A stretch of DNA of 64,000 nucleotides from NCBI RefSeq assembly GCF_019649055.1, contig NW_026570225.1:2232001-2296000 (forward strand), written 5' to 3'. The stretch comes from Paramacrobiotus metropolitanus. Its lineage: Eukaryota > Tardigrada > Eutardigrada > Parachela > Macrobiotidae. The notes beneath the pieces were generated by a model. That model was not told where the DNA came from and did no database searches. It saw nothing but the letters and a program-made list of their open reading frames with translations. Of this stretch, positions 1 through 13,200 are shown piece by piece (the stretch's first letter is position 1; the number at the start of each line of letters is the position of its first letter). The position numbers were made by a program, and so were the translations under genes.

Positions 1-244
1 CTGGCAGGTACTGTAGTTACTGTAAGGTTGTATACCTTACTACAGCTTACCAGTTACCAAGTTGTGATTTCCTGACGCAACTAGTCCAGGACAAAAAATA
101 AAGTATAAAGGATCGCTGATGGGCCCAATCATGAAACAATAGCTCAATTCAGCAACAGTACAAGTACAGTGAAGTACGATGATAGCACGACAAAGACAAC
201 GTGTAACATTCGTAAATCTACCGAACAATAAAGACAGTCAGACA

Positions 245-900
245 AAACAATATCAGCATAAAACTCAGAATCTCCACACGCCACACCAACTAGATCACTG
301 GTTGAATGGCGAAAACGCGCCGAAGCGCTTTGGGGTAATACTCGCCCCAGATCCCATCGGGCATGACACACAGAGACTCCGAATTTACACCTCCACGTCC
401 CATCCACCCATCCAGAGGGTTCGGGAGATCCACTCCACGGTCCAATGTGAGCGAAACGACAGCTTCCAGAATGAACATCCATGCGTTCCCGAAAACAGAA
501 AACACAGAGCCCCCGAACGCTGCACCAACTAGGTCACTGGTTGAACGGCGAAAACGCGCCGAAGCGCTTTGGGTTAATACTCGCCCCAGATCACATCGAG
601 CACAACATCCAGAAACTCCAGGCTCCCCACCCTCAGGCCGCATGAATCCGGAATGCGAAAATGACGTATGCAAGCGACGGCAGGTCTCGGAGTCAGCGCG
701 GCTCCCGAGCGCACATCCATGGTTTCCAACCTCACCGTTCCCAAAAGCAAAAACAGCAGAATCCCCGAACGCTGCACCAACTAGGTCACTGGTTGAATGG
801 CGAAAATGCGCCGAAGCGCCTGGGGTTAATACTCGCCCCAGATCACATCGAGCACAACGTTCAGAAATACCGAGCTTCCCGCCAACAGGGCCGACGAAGT
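245..900. repeat. Tandem array, three ~240-252-bp units
   Basis: Three diverged copies of one unit lie head to tail. The conserved core begins at 290, 529 and 781 (CTAGRTCACTGGTTGAAYGG) and continues through a GCGCCGAAGCGC block to CCCCAGATC. The spacings are 239 and 252 bp. Outside the core the units differ by many substitutions and small indels, so the array is old. Long reading frames stay open on both strands (for example 290-940 on minus, 363-947 on plus), repeating the same peptide motif, but I recognise no protein in them. It is probably minisatellite-like DNA. Confidence 0.8.
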
Positions 901-1241
901 CTTCTCCGCGGGATGAATTCAGGAACCGATTCAACTCCATGATATGAGAGACGGATGAACAAAGCGAATCAGATCCACCAGATGAGTATGGCGAAGTGAG
1001 ATGTTACACGGGTGCTAGAGAGCCTCCAGTGGCGGATGCTGGCAGAACCCGACCGTGAAAGCGCTCAGGACTTGTCCCTGCCAATCTGGCGTTAACCAGA
1101 ATGGCAGGGCTCAGTTTACCACACAAAAATATCCGCAAAAACAAAATGACAACACAGGAAATTCAAAACTCTAGACAAAGACTCGATAGAATATTATATT
1201 GTATAGCAGTGACTATAACTAACTCGTACAACACAGATAGC

Positions 1242-1283
1242 TCAATATTACAGGGAAAAACATCAATATTACAGGGAAAAACA
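1242..1283. repeat. Perfect 21-bp tandem duplication
   Basis: The 21-bp unit at 1242-1262 is repeated exactly at 1263-1283. It reads TCAATATTACAGGGAAAAAC followed by A. Confidence 0.9.
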
Positions 1284-1529
1284 TCGTGCCACCACCAGTT
1301 TCACAACGGCATTTACGCTGTCAAACATAATTACGTCGCGTCCGGTAGGCTTACTGTACTTTGGCTTAACTGTCTGACAGCATTTTCTTTTCTCTGACCC
1401 TATGTTTAGGCCTCATCTCAATTTGTGCTGTTTCAAGATTTGAAAACACAAAGGTTAACACGGTTACGCGACCGTTTCGCTTTCGCCGTTCTGCGCAAGC
1501 ACGCAGTGCAACTTAATACGTAATTGTAA

Positions 1530-1840
1530 ACTAGTGGTGGTTGTCAACCACATTGCACCGGACGCGAGCGCCAGTGCTACTGGAAAATGGTATTACTATT
1601 GGACTTGTGGAATTGGAAAAGCGTGACAGACGGTCTTTTTCGGTTTTGGCTCTGCTGTGGAAAATGCATGCTCTGCTATGGAGCGTGCATCACTTGACGA
1701 AGGCTTATCGCAGCACATCGGGTGTATAGATAGATATTACAGCGTAACAGGCTTCGTAAAGTTTAAATTTAAATACCAGTGGTGGACCGGTGGTTAATAA
1801 CCACATCGTTGCACCGAGCGCGAGCGATACTTACCGACAA
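1530..1840. repeat. Pair of diverged direct repeats
   Basis: The segment at about 1532-1580 resembles the one at about 1780-1831. Both contain an AGTGGTGG box, a GTGGTT...AACCAC inverted pair, then TTGCACCG and GCGCGAGCG-like sequence. The two copies lie ~250 bp apart with no clear boundaries, and could be the ends or remnants of one element. Confidence 0.5.
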
Positions 1841-2071
1841 AATAATGTTTGAAGTAGAATAATAAAGTTGAATTAGTGAATTGTACACAGCACATGTGTT
1901 TTTTGAACTTTTTGTTCAGATACCGCTTTCATATATTGAGAAAATCCGTCATAAATTATACACAGATATGTGTGACAGAATTTTCAGAGTTGACTGACTG
2001 TTGATACACGACACCTAAAATAGTTTTAAGTCAATTTCAAGTTAAGTCTTGACCCCGGCGGTACGACCGTA

Positions 2072-2093
2072 ATTCATTCATTCATTCATTCAT
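2072..2093. repeat. (ATTC)n microsatellite
   Basis: Five uninterrupted ATTC units lie in non-genic DNA. Confidence 0.9.
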
Positions 2094-3159
2094 GTATCAG
2101 GAGCAGACAACCCGTTTAACAGGACTTCAATGTCTGGTCGGTGAAAAATGCATCAAAAAATTACAGAAGAGATTATTTAGACAGATCAACAGTTTTCAGA
2201 GCAAACTTGGAGAATCTAACACCGCTAACACTGAGTATCTGTGAATTAACTTTTTGAATCCGCCCAAAAACGTTCTTTAACCGCATGGCCAGCGTGCTTT
2301 CTTCGATTTTCTGTTTCGCTCTGGCTTGGATTCGTTTCGGCTTCCGGAGATTGTACTGCGATGCTCGAAGTCGATCAGTTCAACCAGGTAGGGCGGAAGT
2401 TTGTACACTTCATGGTTGTAGATCTTATACAACCAAACGGCTTCCGACTGCTGCCAACGGTCAAATACCGTATCTTGCTCGGAAAATCGAATCTTGCTCG
2501 GACACGGTCATGTCGCCAAATATAGAACTAAGCCAACCCACCTTCCGTACGAACTGAGACGCGCCTTTTCTCATCTCCAAAAGTCAGCGTGGCGGCGTGC
2601 GTAGGCTGCGGCGGGCGCAGCCCTTGCAGTTTTGTCATCTCACGAATGTTTTGATTTTCACTCCGTTCGTTATAATGCAATAAATGTACGCAGTGGTATT
2701 GACTCGTATATGAAAACATGATAACATCTTCTAAGAGTAAAAATTAAAAGTAATAAATAAAAATTCCTGGGAAAAACAAGATCTTGACGATTTAAATTTT
2801 TTTTGCATTTAGTCTAGGACTCTAGGTGTACGAGTACAGCTAGAGTGAAATGTGAATAATGGAATTTGATGGTTTGACTTTGCATCACTTTGCAGTATAA
2901 ACTTTGCATGAAACAAAAATCCTCGTGAAATGGCAAACCTCAACCTGCAGGGGTTGCCCAGTACACACGCCGACTCTCGAGGAGTTCTTTTCGTTAGTAT
3001 GTAGTATGTACTGTACTCCAATTCTCCAAAGTACTTTAACACTTCTACCAAGGTATAAAATAATAATAAGTATTATTAATTTTTGTACCGTTCTTTGTAT
3101 TGCTCGTAAAATTACTGTAGTTAAACTTAATTTTAACATTTAGTTTAATGTTGCTGACT

Positions 3160-3180
3160 AACAGTTAGTCACTAACTGTT
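3160..3180. repeat. Palindrome, 10-bp arms
   Basis: AACAGTTAGT is followed by one base and then its exact reverse complement ACTAACTGTT. No gene was found nearby to explain it. Confidence 0.7.
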
Positions 3181-3597
3181 GTGGACAGTGGACTGTTTAG
3201 TGTTATTAAATTACAACACTGTTTTAACGTTCAGTGTTTGCTTATGGTTAGACCGTTAGTGTTTACCTTTGCTGGCTTTGCAGTTTGCACTACTGTATTT
3301 TTTGGACGAAGATTTTCACGGTCGACACAGGACTTAGTCGTGCAGAATTATTTGTGGAATGCATTGACAGTGTCTGTCTACCGTGGAAAAATAAAAGCAT
3401 TTGAATGGGCGAACATACGATATACAGTGTTCAAAAGACGTACTTTTTCAGACAGTACGTCAGTAGCCACCTGCGGATTTGCAGTTATCAAACCTCTTTT
3501 TTTCCGATACACCTGACAGTTGTTGTGGTTTCCTCGTGAGGTGAAAAAAATTTGCAGTTTTGGCCGTTTGAGCCTCCCGAGCTCGGTAAGTCTGATT

Positions 3598-3621
3598 CTA
3601 CGAGTACTTTCGTACTCGTAG
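3598..3621. repeat. Perfect hairpin built on TACGAGTA/TACTCGTA
   Basis: CTACGAGTAC, a TTTC loop, and GTACTCGTAG form a perfect 10-bp stem. The 8-mer TACGAGTA recurs several times in the first 8 kb. Confidence 0.8.
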
Positions 3622-4225
3622 ATCCTAGATCATAATATCTGGAATTCGAACGTTGCAGAATTTAGCCTTATAAATATATAAATAACACAAATATATAAAG
3701 TATATATAAGTATCGTATTTTCGTATATAAAACTTTAGGCTTTTGCAGTTTGTGGTTGAAATTTTTAACACTTGTACAGTGAGCGCTTCTCGCTTATGCT
3801 CTTAGTTATGCGACTTATCATTTATGCCTTTATAATTTTATGTACTGGTAACATTTTGTAGGGTCGCAGCATAACGTACTTTCTCATGTTAAGTAGTGTG
3901 AAGTTGAAATTACTACTTTAATACGAGTACTCGACTACTCGTTACTTATAGAATTGAATGCTTTTCGGGGCATTTTGATTTTGTGCGAATAAAGAAATTT
4001 AAATAAGAGCTTGTGTGATCATGGCGCCCAAAGCCCCTGATTTAGGTTCCCATAAGTCATAAGTGACTGGAATGTCACCGGATGGATAGCTCACCATCCA
4101 AAGACTGATCTTTGATTTTTTTGACCGGGTTATTGATTCCACCATCGAGGTATCCGTTTTGAATGACTTTTGCTCCCCTGGTTCAGAAACAGACATTGTG
4201 AACTGCCGCTATGTTCCGATCGTGA

Positions 4226-7200
4226 ATGCGCAGAATGCCACTGTCGTCCGAAAAATCCATCTCGGCCTACACTAGCCCGATCAGTGTGACGCGCTTCCTG
4301 AATGCTGCGCGAGAGGACCATGAAGGGCCGGGAGGAATCTCGCGGGGATCGTCGACGATGGGCCATGTGGGTTTCGCGGATCTCATGCCTGCTTGTCGAG
4401 CGCGCGTCCACAGCATGGAAGAAGTTAGTGTTACTGATTGGCATCTTTTTGTTTCATTTTTAAGTCCTTTAGCTTTGTATCGTAGTGACATGGTCTAACA
4501 CCCTGACGCATCGACGGCATCGTGTATCTGATATTCGCTCCGAGATTTAAAACAAAGTGGGAAATCGAAGAATTTAAATTCCTTATTGGTGTTGCCGTTT
4601 GTAATGGTTACTTTAGTTGTAATTCAACCTTCCAGTCTGCCTAAAAAATTTGCGGCTGTTTATTCTAATCTACAGTGCCCAAAACGAACTTTACATAGCT
4701 ACCCTCAACGTTTATATGACGCAATTTTTCTGCGACGAGAACTTGTGCATATCGTACTCGTATAATTTGAATTTTTTCAGTAGTTGCTTGCTTTGCTATA
4801 TTCAGATTAGTTATTGTCAGAGTTCTTTTCAAAAAGTTTTATTTTCTATGCAGTTTTCCGTATTTTTTCGTGTTCAGCTTGAATGAAAATTGTTTGTTTT
4901 TGAATATTTGTTTCGCATTTCGAAGTGCTGTGCGTTTCACTGTGACACTCAGGGTCGACGGCAATATCTTGGCGTGACTAATTTAAGCGGAACTGCATAC
5001 CGCACACATGTTCTTATGGCTTGCATTCTCTGTTTCGCGTTCAATACACGGAATAATTTTGGTGTGCGTTACTAATTATTCTCCTACTTGTCCCTTTTTC
5101 ACAAGTCAGTATAGATAGTTTTGTTTGCTTCTATATAAATTGTGCAGTTGGGCTGATAATAGGGTAAAGCGAATTGGATTTAACCATGGAAAGAACAGTT
5201 TTATGATCTGAAAAACCTGTGTCCGTTGACTACGTAATTGTGGGCATTGAGCACAAGTACAGTTCAGTACCGCGTGTATGTGCGCGAAGCATCTCTCCCT
5301 ACTGTACATACGTAGATTAAGTGGGTTGCCAATTTTTAATTGCAGTCTTTTTGCAAAAAACTGCTCATATTTCCCTTGTGGATCACTGTGAACAGCTGGC
5401 ATATTCATGCAACCCACTCGTGATCCGCAATATTTATTATTAGCAAGGTAATCTTTGGGGCAAGATTGGTTGCAAGAATACGGGGGGCGCGTAAGGTACG
5501 TAAAGTAATGGACTGAATCGCATAGCCTGCCCTGCAGGAAGGTGCGTCATCGGCACAATCGATCCGGCATCCTCTGTAGTACCGGAAGTTGCCAGAGATC
5601 GTCCACCCCGTCCATCTGTCAAAGTGTACGGCCTTTGATGTAATCATTAGGCATCCATTTCCAGTGCGAATGGCGGTGGGTAAAATCGATAACTGCGAAG
5701 ACTCAGCACCTTTCACCAGAGAGCACCGCTGTTTTTGCTACCGTGTAGCCATCACTGCCGCTAATCTCATGAATGAGTCATTAATTTTAAAACGCGCACC
5801 CCGTTTGGCTTGGCGAAAAGTTGAATGGCAAGATCGATGAGAGAGTGGTGTTCAGATTATACAACATATTAAGCGCAATTGCCGTGTCTTGTTTTTGCTC
5901 AACATTTTGCAACTCACACAGAATTTCGTTTTTAACACACGTTTGGCAGGTTGCTTGCGACAACGCGAGTCTGCCACTATGGAGCAGTGGCAGCACGCTA
6001 ATTGTCACCTGTTTTGGTGTCCTAATTTTTATTTGGGACCTTATATGTTTTAACTTGACATATTTTTGGACCGACATGTAAAGGAGTTACTTTATTCCGG
6101 ATCTAACCTGCACATCTAAACCGAATTGGTTGGGTAGGGCAACATGTCGTGTACCGCCAGGAAACAGTCGGTATGTACTGCATAGTATCAGTTTGAAAAT
6201 TTAGAGTGATTTTATGATGGTTTTCTTTAGCAAAGGCATCTGTTTTACCATCTCTGACAACGTGAGCCGCGATCGAAGTTTCTAACAGTCACGATAAAAC
6301 GGTCACGATGCTCATGATGCGGTGACAAGTGTTGTGTGGCAGATAGTACATAGTACTTATCGTTAGATAGTACTTTTTAAGTTACTAATTTTATTAGTAA
6401 ACGGATCATGAACACAGGTGGTCATTGTTGCAAACAAGATTTGGTTGCTTTTCATGTAACCAATGCGCTGAACCCAAGGCGTACAGCCGGAAGTGATTGT
6501 TTTTATGTTCCCGACGAAGATCAAAATCCGCGTCATCACTGACTGATTGCGATTGGCTTGAATTCCTCGATATGGTTGAGAACAAGAACTATAGAACATG
6601 TTTCTCTAAAGGAAAGTGACTCGGGCGAGCTACTTGTTATGTTCCCAAAAGATTTTTAAGTTTTGGCAACATTTTTCGGGGAAATGGAAACGCCATGCAA
6701 CCGCCGTTGTTTTATGCAGCATGCACGACGGTTTCGTGTCATTTTGTCTGATTTGCAACAAAATTAACAATAAGTTTCTTCTAAAACAGTTGGCAGATAT
6801 AGGATACCTTTAATTTACTCTACTCGTAACAGTTCTCCGGCTTTTTGAAATCCTTTATTCTGCGGGCGGCGTGCCTATAAGTACATCTGTAGGGACTAGG
6901 GAGTGGAGTTGGACTAGGTACCTAATATGGAGGAACTCCTGTAGCTTGGTTTTCCTGGTTGACCGTTCATACCGTAGACAGATACATCTAACTGCAAACA
7001 CGTTGTGCAGTTATAGTGTGGAAGGCATAGGGAAATTATTAACGATACAGTTTAAAGTTTAACGATACAATTTTGAAGTTTTGCTGACTTTAATACTGTT
7101 ATGGACAGCAGGATTTAGAATTTTACTCGGTCACGTTGAAACCGGTCTACTTCTGCCTGTTTGTTTATGCGAGATCGCACTCGCTTATCTCTCTGGTTAC

Positions 7201-10200
7201 TTTACACGAAGCGATAAAACTCTAAACGTGTCAGTTCCGTCGTCATTTTCGAAAATTTTGTAACGTGCTTATAACTTTTTGTGTGCAGCTGCATAGCTGA
7301 ATGCTACTCATAATCGTCTATAGATATATTGTTCTCACAACCAGTTCAAATTCGAAATTACCTTTGTCACCTGTTGGTGATCACTGAATTCATGCTGAAT
7401 TCGGTATGAATTTGAGAAAATGTTAATTAAACCTTCGTTCACCGTTTTTTTTTTTAAAAATAAACATTTTGTGTCTGCTCTGTTGGATTTTTTAGTGTTT
7501 CTGTTATACAGATAGTTATTGCGGTGTATCCAGTTTGCTGCTGTTGGTTAAGCCGTAATGGACGGAAAACAGCGGCGACGCTCAGGATGTTTTTCTGTGT
7601 ACGGGCAGTTGCCACTTGAGTGGTCCAAATCGCCGATTTTTATGGATGGTATTCAGTTCATTCCTTCAAAAAATAATGTAAGAGTGCTCACTTCTATGTA
7701 TATTGTGCTGTACATTTTTGCCGTACTTTTCTCGTTTTTATTTTTGCCAATATTTTGCCATGCTCCTGCAATAAGCCAGTTTTTTTCTTTGTTTATGCTT
7801 TATTAAAACGTATTTCAAATTTGTTAAAAAATATATCGGCAATAAAGTAACACGTAACTGTACTGAAACCACATAATTATTAACAATTGTCATGTCAGTG
7901 TAGTACGCAGTCAACATGGTCGTACTCGTAAATAGTACTCGTAAATATGACCGCATAAATTATATTTTATTACCCAAAAACCAAATCGAATTTTCTTTAT
8001 TTTACTGTTTGATTTTAGCAAATTAAATATAGATTAAATCAGTCTATATTTGATTGTGCTAAATTCACTTACTAGTATGCTAAAGCTCGATACATTTAAA
8101 AATCCATTTATCGTCGAGGTGGTCAAGTACACGTGATGTAGAGTGTGGACTGATAGAATTCTTGCTATCAGAGATTCAGAATGATCGAAGAACTATCCCA
8201 CTTGTGCACATGTAACCGTACGAGCATCTGAAATACTTAACGCAGTTTCTTCTGGCAGTAAATGCTTGATATACGATGATGATTACGATCCCAGTTTCGT
8301 TTCCAGTTGCATCGCCTCAGGTTCTTGAAAAGACAACAAGTCATTGAGTTTTCGCAAAATATTACTGGAGCAGTTTCATAGATATGTTGATGAATATGGA
8401 GTGCTGGGTGATTCTTGCTACGGTTTTGATTTACTCAGTCGCTGGCATAAATCCAACTGTCTCATTGCGAAAATTGTAAACTTGAAATCGCCAAGGATCC
8501 AGTCATAATGTCATACATACATAGTAATATCGTTTTATTATGGATTAGCTGCATCTTTCAACTGCAGAAACATATGCACGTAAGTAAAGTAATAAATTTT
8601 GACATTTTGATGATAACGTTAATACAGAATTTGGATACTAAAGTATATTGGAGACTGTTGAATCGGTTATCGATGGGGTAAAAAAGCTTGGATGTTAAGT
8701 AAGCAAACAACGGTATCTCTGAGCTGCGCACTTTACATAAACGGTTAGCATTGGCAGAGACGTAAATAATCCGTTTTGCTCGGCCGAAGCGCATCAGCTC
8801 GTGGTTCTCGTCCGGAATATTCACGATTAGCGATCGCCGGGTTCCACACTGCTCACCTTGACGTGTGGCCGGTTTAGATTTTAATGTACGCCGCCGCTGA
8901 GAACAAGAGAACAAGCTCCGCCCCCAGCTCGTATACCGTTTTCAGCGGAGGAAGTAATGTTTTTGCGATGCTTATGTCGAAGTGCTTAAGCGATGAAAAT
9001 GCCATTTTATGATGACTGACAACCAGTTTGGTTAGTAAGTAATTTTTCTGTGCTTTACGGTACATATATCTGCAACAACGGGAAATATGAGTTTTTAGCT
9101 GGCCTTGAGTTTATTGGATCTGTTATTGGTTTTGGAATTCTTACTGTTGTATGCTGGGTTTAAAAAATGGGACGTTCCATTAAAGTGAGTACTTGGGTTT
9201 ATTGAAATCCGCTCTTAATATTATCTGTATTTGATTTAAAAGTTTGATTTTCTTGGTACAATCGGGGAAATGAAGGCAATATGGCCTGGAACGATCGTCG
9301 CTCCATGCTGCCATGCAGTGGAACTGAAATTTATTTTGTCTGTCCCTTTGGTTGTTTAATGTAACGTGTTGCATGTAAAAACGCAGAAAACATTCGATTT
9401 GAAATTTTGAAGGGAATTTAAATTTTAGAATAAGATTTCCGTACAAAGTTTGAGATAGAGGAGGTTTTTTTTAGTTGGTGCAATCTGAATATAAGCAACA
9501 TTAAAAATTTCATGATTACGAGCACTGTATCAAAGGTACTAAATCAGTTTCACAAAACTAACTCCAGTTATTTTGGCAAGTCATGCTCGTTGCAACTGTC
9601 CTTTATAACATTTGCAGTCATGATTGATTCACAATCGTTTGCCGACTCTTTTTCTCCCTGAGATGTTTATCTCTAACTTTTAAAAAAGCTTTGAAGTGGG
9701 TATACCGGTGGAACAATTGCAGTTTAATTGTTTAAACAGGCAGCGCACAACGTAATCATTAATGTCCGCTTAAAAAGCAGAACAAGTGGCTAATTTGTAA
9801 CCGCGATGTTTTTGGCGTATTGGACTGTAGTACTTTGCATACAGCTCATCTCATTTGAGTAACATGTTGTGCTTATGTAGGCACTTGATTCGGAGAGGGA
9901 AAGCTTGAATAAACTAAAGAAAGCCGTCAAAGCCATCAACAACTCTGCTACCGGTATGTTTCTGGTTCTGTTTTATGGAGATTAAGTGCAGTTTAAAATT
10001 CAAGAGGCATTTGTGTAGTTATGAAAATGTATCTTTAGGGAATATTTTTAAAAAAATGGTTAATGTCTGTACAAAACTGGAGCTTTGCCTGATTTGGGAT
10101 AGTAAAATATAATGAGTAATAATGTCGTTCCTTGTTTTGTGAATGACTTTTGAAACCAGTTTTGGTAGCATGTTTATGCATCGTAATATTTATTTTAGCA

Positions 10201-13200
10201 CTGGGCACAAGCGAAGCAGAGTTCGGGCAGTGTCTTAGAAATCTCGGGGAAATGGCACTGCAAAATGAGGATTATCAGCCGGAAGCGTTGGGTAAGAGCT
10301 CGGTGATCTGGTTTGTTGCTGTTATTCTTAATAATCTACGCTATATAAGTGCACTGGGCTTACTTGTTGGTATAGTTGACAATTAATGCGGATTAACGAT
10401 TTTGTCCCTAATTAAGTTCTTTATCTTTCGGTTATTTGTAGTTAGAATGTGACATACTTTATGTTTTGTGATCTCACTCATTCCGTGATTATTTCCGTGT
10501 ACTGCAAGCTTGTAGGCAATAATGTTTCGGCAAGAAAGAAAAAGAACATTGGTATAGATGATGGATCTCAGTGTGATATACGCTAATAATTGCATCGCGT
10601 AGGTAAAGGCTTCATGAATTTCGCCGGCTTAATGGACGCAGTAACGAAACATTCCCGAGCTATGGTATGTGGCGTAGCCGCTAGCCAGAACGCTGTACAT
10701 ACATTTGTCGTTGCTTCCAACGCTTGTCAGCTAAATAACAATCTGATTTTGCAGTATCAGGCCTTTACGGATTTGTTTCTCTATCCCTTGGAAACCCTGC
10801 TCAAGAACGAGTCCATTGCCTCGAAAGGCGTACGTGGTTGGCTTGCATGTGCCATTGTGTTTTTGTGACCGGTGTTGTGGAATGTAGGACCTGAAGAAAG
10901 CCATTGACAAAGCGTGGAAGGATTATGAAATCAAATCGTAAGAAATCTCGCTGTGAAGCTGCTTGATTGTGTTCATACCGATATTTTTGCTCTGTTCTCT
11001 TCGTCTTCTGTCGAAATTTACCTATACAACTTACTTCATTCCCTTGTGTCGGGAAACTTGAATTTGCAGTGTAATTTTTGAACAACGAACGAAGATAGTA
11101 TGCATGATTTTGGACAGAAAACTGCAAATCCGGCATGTACGCATAGCTTGGTCATACTTATTAACTATTATACTTATTTGCGCGTGGGACTAATGCTTAA
11201 TACTTGCATGAAAATTTTAATTTTGAGCCTCATTTTTGCTTTTCTGCTTGGCTCTCCTGATAGTTTTGCTATAGTATTGTTTTCAAACGGATATAATTTG
11301 CAGAAGTAAAGTAGAAAAAGAGAAAAAACAAAGTTCCAAAGAGAGCGGTGGATCAAAGAGCGACTACGTCACTCCGGCTGAGGTCAGTCATTGCTTACCA
11401 GCGGGCTGCAATGACCGCAAAAGAATAGTTGTTACTGCAAAAAAATGCATTTCCGTTCATGTAATTTGGTATTATGTTATGGTTTAGCTGGCCGATGAAT
11501 TATTGGAGGAGCGACGAATGTTTCAGTTGCAAATGTGTGAGGTACGCGGTGCATGTTGACAATGCAGTGCATCTTCATTGCAAATGGCCCACTTGCCGTG
11601 CGATGGGGAAAAAATGTCATGATAACCTAAAGAGTGACCGGTGTGTTTTGCCTGGACAGTGCCTCATCAAGGAAAACGATATTCGTTCGCGTAAAGGCGT
11701 CGATCTACTCAGTCAACTGATTCAGTACTACTATTATTTACTGGGGTACGTTTTGTATGCAAAAAAGTAAACATTGTGCTCGTTCGCGGTAGGGTGCCGG
11801 TGTTTTAGATTTGGTTTTCGTTATCAGAACTGGTTCTTCCAAATGCTTCCCAGGGTCTTTTGTTGTTCAATTTTCAACCGGTTTTTTCTTCAGTCTGAAC
11901 GGCAGTCTTTTACCTCTTACTGAGTTTTCTTGACTTGTTTTTTTCGTTCTGGTAAATTTTATGGGCCCATAAAATGTGACAGCAAAACGAATATAGTTTT
12001 GCCGTAAGTTTTACTTGGCTACTGGTATTGCGTTAATTTGCTACTGCTGTTGCATTTTTGATTATCGATAATAATATGATTAACTTCAGTTTAAGGTTTA
12101 GTACTGTTTGTGATGGACTTCTTGTGTGGTTCGATTTTGACGAAGGTTTGGTATTTCCGTTAAGACGCCTAGGCGGAAGTTCTTAACGTTCATTACTTAT
12201 GTTAATTGAATTCCTGATGAAGTTGTTGATTTGTAGATATTTCGAAGACGGAATGAAAACATTAAAGGACTATCAATCGTTCATTCACGATATTGCCAAT
12301 AAAGCCCAAGAGGTAGATTGTGCTGGCATTGTGAAGATGATAAACGAGCCCTATTTATTCGGCGTGACCGTGCACACCGCATTGTTGATTTTGTTCATGT
12401 TTATTTATTTCGTCCTTTGCGATTAATGCAGATTAAAAGCAAGCAAGATGAAGAGAAGAAGCAATTGTTGGAGATGCGAGCGCTGTTGAAAGGCGGTTCC
12501 AACGCGCATATTTTACGCGAGAAAACGGTGAGCCATCATCTTTGCATGGTAAAGGCCAGCGATAAATGCAAGAGATCTAGTTGGTTAAAAACGTTACTGG
12601 CCTTGGAAATGAAATGTTCTTGCATCAAGCCACCGCGTTTTCATTTCATTTAATACCGTTGTCTTTTATAAAAATAGGTTCTATAAATAATTTCTTTTAC
12701 ACAAAACACTACAGTTACCAGTTTAAAATCATAAAACCTTGTATAAAAATCAAGTTCGTATTTTCTGACTGTGGACATTGCTGTACTTCCTACTTGCTTA
12801 TTAACGTCTTATGCAATCCCTATTAAGAAACAACCGATGCTTACAGAATGTGAATTATGATGAAATAGTGTGGATTCTTCGCCAGAGAAGTAACCGAATA
12901 TGGCACGCACGTTCATGAATAGTTTTTCGATTGAGACAAATCCAGATTAGTAAAATCAGAACTGCAAAATACGTATTGTTTTGCACATTTAGACGTCGTA
13001 TTCAAATATCCCGAACGCGGCCGCCACTCCTGCCACCAACGGTACTTCGCACACCGGCTACAATCTCCATCAGCTGCAGGGCAACCACGTCCACGGGACG
13101 AATAAAAAGGGCGTCCTGTACAAAAAGTGCGAAAGTAAAATGCGGCGGAAACAATGGCAGAAGCGAAAGTGTGAAGTGAAAGATGGCTATTTGTCGGTGG

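Larger units (their letters stand above)
901..4225. other. Non-genic left flank upstream of the ASAP gene
   Basis: No recognisable protein or RNA gene was found. The stretch is AT-rich, with short repeats listed separately. AATAAA-type sequences occur at about 1861 and 3988, but I could not attach them to a gene. A short upstream reading frame starts at 4021 and ends after 13 codons. An in-frame TGA sits directly before the ATG at 4226. Confidence 0.5.
4424..9880 (+). other. Large first intron of the ASAP gene
   Basis: The intron is 5.46 kb, with a GTTAGT donor and a TATGTAG acceptor. Besides the candidate alternative exon at 7558 and the imperfect hairpin at 8015-8062, I see no gene, RNA or element. 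Several TACTCGTA motifs occur here. Confidence 0.6.
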
